Assembly (NCBI GenBank): GCA_017302775.1
Contig: JAFLDC010000146.1
Span: 1 to 6,407, forward strand
From: Sphingomonadales bacterium
GTDB taxonomy: Bacteria > Pseudomonadota > Alphaproteobacteria > Sphingomonadales > Sphingomonadaceae
DNA: 6,407 bases
Reading direction: 5' to 3'
How positions within the stretch are numbered: the first letter of the stretch is position 1; each line of letters starts with the position of its first letter. The notes beneath the pieces were generated by a model, which worked only from the letters and a program-made list of their open reading frames with translations, was not told where the DNA came from and searched no databases. The translations under genes and the position numbers were made by a program. Below are positions 1 through 5,752 of the stretch, piece after piece.

Positions 1-16
1 TGAGCAATTTTTTCAT
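1..16 (-). CDS. Start of a minus-strand gene, cut by the left edge
   Basis: Reading leftwards from 16, an ATG is followed by codons for Lys-Lys-Leu-Leu before the window ends. A GAAGG ribosome-binding sequence lies 7 bases upstream (24-28 on the plus strand), which is ideal spacing. Met-Lys-Lys-Leu-Leu is a common opening of Sec signal peptides or lipoproteins, so the product may be exported, but five codons cannot identify a family. It lies 58 bases downstream of the transporter gene on the same strand and could be co-transcribed with it. The call rests only on the start codon, the spacing and the N-terminal composition, and could be chance. Confidence 0.35.
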
Positions 17-23
17 CGACAAG

Positions 24-28
24 CCTTC
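24..28 (-). promoter_or_regulatory. Shine-Dalgarno site for the left-edge minus-strand gene
   Basis: On the minus strand this reads GAAGG, with 7 bases to the ATG at 16. It is the main support for treating that ATG as a real start. Confidence 0.35.
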
Positions 29-74
29 GCCAATGCAGAGTGAACCACACATGTAGCGCGCACTGCCCGGTCCC

Positions 75-974
75 TCAATCGGTCATGACAGGCCGACTGG
101 TCCGACCCGCTTGCCACAGATAAAGACCAGCTGCGACGATGATCGCCGCGCCGAGCAAGGTCAATCCGTCCGGATGGCTGTCAAACCACAGCCAACCCAG
201 CAAGGTTGCGACGATGAGCTGGATGTAGGTCATCGGCGCAACGCTGGCGGCACCGGCGCGGGTCGTTCCAAGGTAGATCAACCAATGCGCGCAGGATGCT
301 GAGCACGCCACTAACGCGCATTTGGCGACGACGATAAGCCGCGGCCAATAAAGTGCCAGACGTTCGCTCCCACTGAAATGAGCGACGCTTGCCGCAAGTA
401 TCAGCAGCGGCGTTGCCATAACGGCGATATATGCCTGCATGGCGAGCGGCGTCGCCTTGCCCGCGACATAGCGGTTGGCAATCATCAGCACGCTCATCCC
501 CAAAGCGGACACCAGCGGCAGAAGTGCTGCCCATCCGACGCTGACGAAGTTTGGCCGCAACACGACCAGAACACCGCCAAAGGCGATGAGCGACGCAAGC
601 CACGTCTGCCGACGCGCTGGTTCGCCCAGCACCAGCGCCGCGAGCATGGCCGTAATCATCGGGCTGGTGAAGGTCAGAGCCGTAGCCGCCGCCAGCGGCA
701 TGACAAAGACGGCGGAAAACAGGCCGATTGTCGCCATCGCCACGGCCAGGCCGCGCACCAGTTGGACGCGCGGTGTCGGCATGGCGAAAGCGGCGACGCC
801 TTGCTTGCTCCACAGCAAAGCCGATAGGCCGATTGCGCCCAATGCGTACCGCAGCGCTGCGATTGCGACGGGCGACCACTGCCCGGCCATCGATTTGACC
901 ACGGCATCGCCCACCGAAAGCAGTGCAAATCCAGCCAGGGCAAACAGCAACCCGGCTCCCTCATTCTGACGCAA
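75..974 (-). CDS. EamA/DMT-superfamily 10-TM transporter
   Basis: The 299-residue, almost wholly hydrophobic protein fits an inner-membrane carrier of the drug/metabolite transporter superfamily (EamA family, two repeats of about five helices each). Repeat 1 spans roughly residues 7-141 and shows family hallmarks: an early helix with a GDAVVK segment, a WSPVAIAALRY segment entering helix 2, a PLAAATALTFTSP segment, a LGEP turn, and closure at Arg140-Pro141. Repeat 2 spans roughly 148-285 and ends in a short polar tail. Members export or import amino acids, amines, nucleotides and other metabolites; the substrate cannot be told here. The start is TTG at 974: the upstream in-frame stop is TAG at 1007-1005, with no ATG or GTG between, and a GGGGGA sequence sits 6 bases upstream. 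It is divergent from the glycosyltransferase operon, so a functional link is not implied. Confidence 0.9.
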   Translation of the reverse strand: MRQNEGAGLLFALAGFALLSVGDAVVKSMAGQWSPVAIAALRYALGAIGLSALLWSKQGVAAFAMPTPRVQLVRGLAVAMATIGLFSAVFVMPLAAATALTFTSPMITAMLAALVLGEPARRQTWLASLIAFGGVLVVLRPNFVSVGWAALLPLVSALGMSVLMIANRYVAGKATPLAMQAYIAVMATPLLILAASVAHFSGSERLALYWPRLIVVAKCALVACSASCAHWLIYLGTTRAGAASVAPMTYIQLIVATLLGWLWFDSHPDGLTLLGAAIIVAAGLYLWQAGRTSRPVMTD

Positions 975-980
975 TGGACG

Positions 981-986
981 TCCCCC
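981..986 (-). promoter_or_regulatory. Shine-Dalgarno site deciding the TTG start of the DMT transporter
   Basis: The minus strand reads GGGGGA here, six bases before the TTG at 974. With no ATG or GTG between the upstream in-frame TAG (1007-1005) and that TTG, this site supports the unusual start codon. Confidence 0.55.
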
Positions 987-1043
987 GCATTCGCGATTTC
1001 CGCCCTAGGCCGACGGCTGCGCAAGCGCCAGAGGTTTACCCGC

Positions 1044-1065
1044 TGTTAAACAGTCATGCTTAACA
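1044..1065. repeat. Perfect spaced inverted repeat TGTTAA-N10-TTAACA
   Basis: TGTTAA (1044-1049) and TTAACA (1060-1065) are exact reverse complements separated by 10 bases. Match centres are 16 bases apart, so the half-sites lie at about one and a half helical turns. The location, between divergent genes and 45 bases before the operon's first codon, suits an operator. The TTAA cores recall the alphaproteobacterial CtrA motif, but the CtrA consensus spacing is N7, so CtrA binding is not claimed. It has no following T-run, so it is not an intrinsic terminator. Confidence 0.35.
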
Positions 1066-1110
1066 AGCCCTAACCGGCATCCCTTCGCAGATCCGGCAAA
1101 TGGGGCAGAC

Positions 1111-2103
1111 GTGACCAAGCTGATCATCCAGATTCCGTGTTTTAACGAGGCGGAAAGCCTGCCGGATACGCTGATCGCGCTACCGCGCCGACTACCCGGC
1201 ATCGATCGGATTGAATTGCTGGTCATCGACGATGGCAGCCACGATGGAACCGCCGAGGTCGCTCGCCGCTTTGGCGTTCATCACGTCGTGCGTCATCGCC
1301 GCAATCGTGGCCTTGCCGCTGCTTTCCAAAGTGGGATCGATGCAGCTCTGGCCGCGGGAGCCGACATCATCGTCAACACCGACGCCGACGGCCAATATGC
1401 CGGTGCAGACATTGCCAAGCTGGTTGCACCGATTGTGGCACATCAAGCCGATCTGGTAATCGGCGACCGCGGCGTGGGTGAAAACGCGCATTTCGGACCG
1501 TTCAAACGCCGCCTCCAGCGCCTTGGCAGCGCGGTGGTGCGGCGGCTTTCCGCAACGGACGTGACCGACGCGGTCAGTGGATTTCGCGCGATCAGCCGTG
1601 CCGCTGCCCAGCGGATAACGATCACGACCGAGTTTTCCTATACCACCGACATGCTGATCCAGGCCGGGCGCAAGCGCTTCAAGATCTTGAGCGTGCCGGT
1701 GCGGACCAACGCTACCGAACGGCCCAGCCGGCTGTTCAAATCAATCCCGCAGTTCATTGTCCGCCAGCTGCTGACAATGACCCGTGCCTATGCCACTTAC
1801 AATCCGTTGCGGACCTTCGCCTTGCTGGGCGGGACAATCAGCCTGATCGGCCTCGCCCCGATCGTCCGATTCCTGTGGTACTGGGCGCTGGGCGACGGCA
1901 GTGGCCATATCCAATCGCTGGTCCTGGGTGGATCGTTGCTGGTGCTGGGCGTGCTGACTGGCCTGATGGGCCTGTTGGCAGAGCTGATCGGAGCGAATCG
2001 CAAGTTGCTTGAAGCGACGTTGGCTCACGTGCGCCGTCTGGAAGATGCCGTCGCCAGACTGCAACAAACCGGGGATGCGACGCGGACCGACCGGGCCGCG
2101 TGA
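1111..2103 (+). CDS. GT2 glycosyltransferase with two C-terminal TM helices (polyprenyl-phosphate sugar synthase type)
   Basis: The protein has 330 residues. An N-terminal GT-A fold of family 2 is clear: IPCFNEA near residues 8-14, the nucleotide-binding VIDDGS at 38-43, a DxD metal site TDADG at 90-94 (Asp91, Asp93), and a TDAVSGFR segment at 152-159 like that of dolichyl-/polyprenyl-phosphate mannosyltransferases. Two hydrophobic helices follow at about 236-260 and 268-293, then a charged, coiled-coil-like tail (about 296-318). This architecture matches GtrB/ArnC-like enzymes, which transfer a sugar from a nucleotide donor to undecaprenyl phosphate on the cytoplasmic face. The donor sugar cannot be deduced. 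The start is GTG because the fold's first strand begins immediately after it and no upstream in-frame ATG or GTG exists nearby; the ribosome site (GGGG at 1102-1105) is weak. It is the first gene of the operon and overlaps the next gene by GTGA. Confidence 0.88.
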   Translation: MTKLIIQIPCFNEAESLPDTLIALPRRLPGIDRIELLVIDDGSHDGTAEVARRFGVHHVVRHRRNRGLAAAFQSGIDAALAAGADIIVNTDADGQYAGADIAKLVAPIVAHQADLVIGDRGVGENAHFGPFKRRLQRLGSAVVRRLSATDVTDAVSGFRAISRAAAQRITITTEFSYTTDMLIQAGRKRFKILSVPVRTNATERPSRLFKSIPQFIVRQLLTMTRAYATYNPLRTFALLGGTISLIGLAPIVRFLWYWALGDGSGHIQSLVLGGSLLVLGVLTGLMGLLAELIGANRKLLEATLAHVRRLEDAVARLQQTGDATRTDRAA

Positions 2104-3731
2104 TCATGCCAAACGCATTGACCAAGAGGCGATCGGGCTGGCCGCTCGCCGGGTTGTTGGTAGTGTTCGGACTGCAGACCACGCTGGTTACCGGACGCGC
2201 CATCAACTGGGACGAGTTCTTTCATTACAGCCAGATCCACAACCTGGCTGCCGGCACCCTGAGTTTGCCGTTGCAGACGCTGTACACCCGCGCGTTTCGA
2301 TGGGTGATCGACTTACCCGGCAGCACCATCGACCACATTGTTGTGATCCGCTGGTTCATGCTGGCCTGCGAAGTGGTCACGGTCGCGGCGATCATCGGCA
2401 TCGCGCGGCGTTTTGCCAGTCCGGCGGCGGCGTGGTTGGCTGCACTGACCTGGTTGAGTGCCGGCTACGTTTTCCAGCATGGCACATCGTTTCGCTTCGA
2501 CCCGCCAGCGGCTGCCCTGCTTATGTCGGCAGCCTGGATCATGCTCTGCCGGCCGTTGCGGATCAGCTGGATTATCGCGAACGGACTGCTGCTGGGCATT
2601 GCTACCGTGCTCACTATCAAGTCCGTACTCTACGCCCCGGTCTTTGCCGGTATCGCCTGGCTCCGCTGGCAAGAAGGGAACCGGACCGCCCCTGCCGCCA
2701 TACGGCTGGCGGTGATTGCAGTTGCCGCAATGGCGAGCGCGGCGCTGGTCTATTGGCTTCACGCACGCGGGCTGACCGGCGAGACCGGCGGCGCCGCCAA
2801 AACGACGATCAGCGGCACCGGCGGGAAGATGTTCGGTCTGCTTGATCAACCCTATTGGCGGCATCATCTGAAGGGCATCGCGATTGCGCCGGCAGTGGCT
2901 CTGCTTTCGCTCGGTTTTCCGTTCATGCTGTTGCGGCACGCCCGTCCCGCGGCTGAAAAGGCTGCACTGCTCGGACTGGTGCTGCCGCTTTCAACACTGC
3001 TGTATTACCATAACACTGCGCCGTACTTCTACGTGTTCATGCTGGCTCCGGTATGTGCCGGGCTCGCGATAGTGATTGAACCGGTGATCGCGCGCTATGG
3101 CCAGCGCACATTGGCAATCGTTCTGGCTGCCCTGGCAGTGGTAGTGTGGATGATGGAGAAGCCCGGTGTACAGACCACTCAGCGTCAGCTTATTGCGATA
3201 GCCGAAGCGGCCCTCCCCGGTCGGCCTGCTTACATCGATGCTTGTGCGATGCTTGGGCGATTTCCAAAGGCCAACCTGTTTATGACCCCGGTTGGCATGG
3301 CGCTGTATCAGCAGGGTGCCTTTCCCAGTATGGCCTCGGTCATGGCCGAACGGCCGGTTCCGGTGGTGCTGGCCAACGATCCGATCCTCGATCGCGCCCT
3401 GAACGGCAGCGGCCCCGTCCCAGAATTGCTGCCGAATGACCTGAAAGCGTTGCGCGGCAACTATGTCCATTTCTGGGGGCCGCTGTGGGTGGCTGGCAAG
3501 TCTGTGCCACAGACCGGCACGTTCACGATCGCTGTTCCCGGTTCATACCGGGTTGAGGGCGGTACGCTCACCATCGACGGCGTGACCGTCGCGGCCGAGC
3601 AGACCGTTGAACTGGCCCGCGGCGAACACCGGGTCGAGCTCGCCCAAGCAGCACCTGTCCGGCTGGTTTGGTCCTCAGCCATCATGCCCAAGGCGCCGCC
3701 GCCCCCCGCCCCGTACTTCGTGGACTTCTGA
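2100..3731 (+). CDS. GT-C type integral-membrane glycosyltransferase (PMT/ArnT-like) with C-terminal soluble domain
   Basis: The protein has 543 residues, about 10-11 predicted membrane helices in residues 14-352, then about 190 soluble residues. After the first helix comes NWDEFFHY (36-43); the Asp38-Glu39 pair is the acidic motif of the first periplasmic loop in GT-C enzymes, which provides the catalytic base. SFRFDPP at 130-136 (Arg132, Asp134) matches the Arg-x-Asp-Pro element found in PMT/ArnT relatives. Such enzymes transfer sugars from polyprenyl-phosphate donors to lipid or protein acceptors in the periplasm. The tail (353-543) includes a beta-strand-rich stretch at about 472-526 and ends in a proline-rich segment. 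Its acceptor is unknown. The start could be GTG at 2100, in a GTGA overlap with the preceding stop, or ATG at 2106; the difference is two residues. No strong ribosome site is seen, which fits translational coupling. Confidence 0.82.
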   Translation: MIMPNALTKRRSGWPLAGLLVVFGLQTTLVTGRAINWDEFFHYSQIHNLAAGTLSLPLQTLYTRAFRWVIDLPGSTIDHIVVIRWFMLACEVVTVAAIIGIARRFASPAAAWLAALTWLSAGYVFQHGTSFRFDPPAAALLMSAAWIMLCRPLRISWIIANGLLLGIATVLTIKSVLYAPVFAGIAWLRWQEGNRTAPAAIRLAVIAVAAMASAALVYWLHARGLTGETGGAAKTTISGTGGKMFGLLDQPYWRHHLKGIAIAPAVALLSLGFPFMLLRHARPAAEKAALLGLVLPLSTLLYYHNTAPYFYVFMLAPVCAGLAIVIEPVIARYGQRTLAIVLAALAVVVWMMEKPGVQTTQRQLIAIAEAALPGRPAYIDACAMLGRFPKANLFMTPVGMALYQQGAFPSMASVMAERPVPVVLANDPILDRALNGSGPVPELLPNDLKALRGNYVHFWGPLWVAGKSVPQTGTFTIAVPGSYRVEGGTLTIDGVTVAAEQTVELARGEHRVELAQAAPVRLVWSSAIMPKAPPPPAPYFVDF

Positions 3732-3734
3732 GCC

Positions 3735-4613
3735 ATGGTTGCGCCGCCTCTTGATTCGCGCCTTGTCGCGCTGACCGCCGGTCCACGGCGGTTTCTGGTG
3801 CAATGGCGCCTGCCCTTGTTCATCGCCGCATTGGCATTGTTTGGCAGTGGCAGCTGGTACGCCGCGAAGCAACTCGGTGTCAGCTTTGCTCAACTCCAGA
3901 AAGGCCCCTTGCTGGTTATGCTGGCGCTGGCACCGCTTTCGCTGCTGTATGCCGGGGTCGGAATGGTATTGCTTGCACGGAGCGCCCGCGTGGTGATGCC
4001 AATCGGGCGCGCCACCAGTCTGGCCAGCTGGGCAACCCTGGCCGAGGCCTTGCCCCTGCCAGGGGGCGCAATGGTCCGCGCGGGGGCACTCATGGCGAGC
4101 GGCACCGGCCTCGCGCGCAGCTCCGCGCTCGTGCTCGCCAATGCTCTGCTGTGGATTGCGCTCGCCGCGCTCGGTTGCGGACTGGCGGTGTGGCAACATG
4201 GCGTCGGGGTTGCCGGATTGCTGACATTCGCAGGCGCGGGCGGAACCGTACTCGCTTCGGGCTGGCTGCTGCGTCAAGGCGGGATGGCGGTTATGGTGCA
4301 GTCGGTGTTGCACCGATTGTCTGGCATGGCGTTGATTGCCATTCGCCTGCACCTTGCCTTCCTGACACTGGGCGTTTTCGTTTCAGTGGCCGATACCCTG
4401 CCGTTCGCGCTTGCCAACATCGCCGGATCGGCGGCCGCGATCGCGCCGGCTGGCCTTGGCATCAGCGAAACGCTGGCCGCCGCGGCGGCGGGGACAGTAA
4501 ACGTACCACCTGCAGCTGCATTCCTGGCCGTAGGGCTGGATCGCCTGATCTGCCTCACCGCAAGCGGGCTGCTCGTCTTCGCGGCGTCACGCTGGCGGAG
4601 CGCCGAAGGATGA
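3735..4613 (+). CDS. Flippase-like membrane protein, lysylphosphatidylglycerol synthase TM-domain family
   Basis: The 292-residue protein has about seven or eight hydrophobic helices and no soluble catalytic domain. Two family signatures are visible: LPLPGGAMVRAG (106-117), corresponding to the PGxxGExxR-type loop, and APAGLGISE (237-245), corresponding to the P-G-G-L-G-x-x-E loop of the LPG_synthase_TM family (Pfam PF03706). In MprF this domain moves lysyl-phosphatidylglycerol across the membrane; stand-alone relatives are widespread beside glycosyltransferases, usually without a proven substrate. It lacks the C-terminal aminoacyl-transferase domain of MprF, so it is not a lipid lysinylation enzyme. 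It starts 3 bases after the GT-C stop, without a clear ribosome site, and its stop overlaps the next start (ATGA). Moving a lipid-linked sugar for its neighbours is an inference. Confidence 0.78.
   Translation: MVAPPLDSRLVALTAGPRRFLVQWRLPLFIAALALFGSGSWYAAKQLGVSFAQLQKGPLLVMLALAPLSLLYAGVGMVLLARSARVVMPIGRATSLASWATLAEALPLPGGAMVRAGALMASGTGLARSSALVLANALLWIALAALGCGLAVWQHGVGVAGLLTFAGAGGTVLASGWLLRQGGMAVMVQSVLHRLSGMALIAIRLHLAFLTLGVFVSVADTLPFALANIAGSAAAIAPAGLGISETLAAAAAGTVNVPPAAAFLAVGLDRLICLTASGLLVFAASRWRSAEG
4597..4600 (+). promoter_or_regulatory. Shine-Dalgarno site for the GT4 gene
   Basis: GGAG sits 9 bases before the ATG at 4610. It decides the start of the GT4 gene: the same frame stays open far upstream (to 3803), but that part lies within the flippase-like gene and is not protein-like. 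Confidence 0.6.
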
Positions 4614-5752
4614 GCGCCAATCGCTTCCTGGTCTGGGGCACCTTCGATACCGGCAAGCCGCGTGTGCGGATGCTGGTGGAGGCCTTGCGCGCCAATGATC
4701 CAGGCATAACCGTCTGTCACCGCAACCCGTGGGCGGGCATTGAGGACAAGAGCCAGATCAAGGGGCTTGGTGCGCGCCTTGCGGTGCTGGCACGATGGCT
4801 GCTGGCCTATCCCGCGCTGGTCTGGGCATACCTGCGCGCGCCGCGGCATCAGGTGGTCGTGGTGCCGTATCCCGGCAACCTCGATGTTCTGGTATTATGG
4901 CCGCTGGCCAAGTTGCGCGGGGCCAGGATCTGCTGGGACATGTTCCTTTCCATCTACGACACCACGGTGGTTGACCGCGCGATGCTGCGCGGCGGGGGGC
5001 TCGCGGCGCGATTGCTCTATGGTGCGGAGTGGCTGTCGACCCGGGCAGCGGATCGCATCCTGCTCGATACCCGCGCCCACGCTGCATATGTCGCAACGCT
5101 GTTCCGGCTCCGCGCCGAGAAGGTGGATGCCTTCTGGGTCGGCGCGGAAACGCAGTTGTTCAAACCGGCCGCGCAGGCGCCAGCAACCGATCCAGTGGAA
5201 GTGCTGTTCTACGGTCAGTTCATCCCGCTTCACGGGCTTGATACCATCGTCGCGGCGATCGAGCGGATCGAGCAACGCACCGATGCGCCGCCCCTGCACT
5301 TCACCATCGTTGGCAGCGGACAGGAACAGCCACGCATCGATCGCCTGATCGCCAGTAAGGGCCTGCGCACGATCACCCGCATTCCGTGGGTCGCTTTCGA
5401 TGAATTGCCAGGATTGATCGCGCGCGCCTCGATCTGCCTTGGCGTGTTCGCCGCAGACGGCAAGGGAACCCGGGTAATCCCCAACAAGGTATTCCAGATC
5501 ATGGCTGCGGGACGGCCGCTGATCACCATGGACAGCCCTGCCATCCGTGAACTTGTATCCCCCGGCTTGGCACTGCGGCTGGTGCCGCCCGGTGATGACG
5601 CCGCACTGGCCGACGCCATCCTGGCCATGGCGCGGGACCTCGCCGCCCCCGGCGGCGCGAACCTGCTTCACCAAACCGCGCTGACCGCTATGCCCCGCAT
5701 CGGGACATCGACCATCCTTACGCAATTTGTTGCCGCATCGGAGACCTTGTGA
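4610..5752 (+). CDS. GT4-family (GT-B fold) glycosyltransferase
   Basis: The protein has 380 residues. The N-terminal domain (about 1-180) has an amphipathic hydrophobic stretch (about 53-76) likely to touch the membrane, then VVVVPYPG (82-89) and WDMFLSIYDT (109-118), typical of this GT4 clade. The C-terminal Rossmann domain opens with FYGQFIPLHG (200-209), continues with VGSG (234-237), and holds NKVFQIMAAGRP, where Gln296 occupies the position of the second Glu of the usual EX7E motif and Arg288 that of the first. I recall a subset of GT4 enzymes having this NKVxQ arrangement, so loss of activity should not be assumed. The donor and acceptor are unknown. The ATG (4610) overlaps the preceding stop as ATGA, and GGAG lies 9 bases upstream. 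The stop at 5750-5752 shares its final A with the next start. Confidence 0.85.
   Translation: MSANRFLVWGTFDTGKPRVRMLVEALRANDPGITVCHRNPWAGIEDKSQIKGLGARLAVLARWLLAYPALVWAYLRAPRHQVVVVPYPGNLDVLVLWPLAKLRGARICWDMFLSIYDTTVVDRAMLRGGGLAARLLYGAEWLSTRAADRILLDTRAHAAYVATLFRLRAEKVDAFWVGAETQLFKPAAQAPATDPVEVLFYGQFIPLHGLDTIVAAIERIEQRTDAPPLHFTIVGSGQEQPRIDRLIASKGLRTITRIPWVAFDELPGLIARASICLGVFAADGKGTRVIPNKVFQIMAAGRPLITMDSPAIRELVSPGLALRLVPPGDDAALADAILAMARDLAAPGGANLLHQTALTAMPRIGTSTILTQFVAASETL
5740..5743 (+). promoter_or_regulatory. Shine-Dalgarno site for the methyltransferase gene
   Basis: GGAG precedes the ATG at 5752 by 8 bases, inside the last codons of the GT4 gene. It supports translation of the methyltransferase from that ATG. 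Confidence 0.55.

Larger units (their letters stand above)
975..1110. promoter_or_regulatory. Divergent intergenic region, presumed to hold both promoters
   Basis: This 136-bp gap separates the divergent transporter gene from the glycosyltransferase operon, so promoters for both should lie here. I could not find a convincing -35/-10 pair on either strand. The 1035-1080 stretch is locally AT-richer than its surroundings and contains several TTAA/TAAC elements, which makes it the best place for a promoter or regulator site. The call is based on gene arrangement, not on a recognised consensus. Confidence 0.45.

Noticed and set aside
17..74. Intrinsic terminator after the transporter gene
   Set aside because: No stable hairpin followed by a T-run on the minus strand could be found in these 58 bases.
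1046..1063. CtrA binding site
   Set aside because: The two TTAA cores are separated by 10 bases rather than the consensus 7; kept only as an unassigned dyad.
2009..2845. Plus-strand open frame of 278 codons overlapping GT2 and GT-C
   Set aside because: It is a shifted-frame shadow of two recognisable genes, with His/Arg/Cys-rich composition and no family features.
3803..4609. Upstream extension of the GT4 frame, open from 3803 and giving a 649-residue protein
   Set aside because: The extra 269 codons overlap the flippase-like gene, encode an Arg-rich, non-family sequence, and a well-spaced GGAG supports the ATG at 4610.
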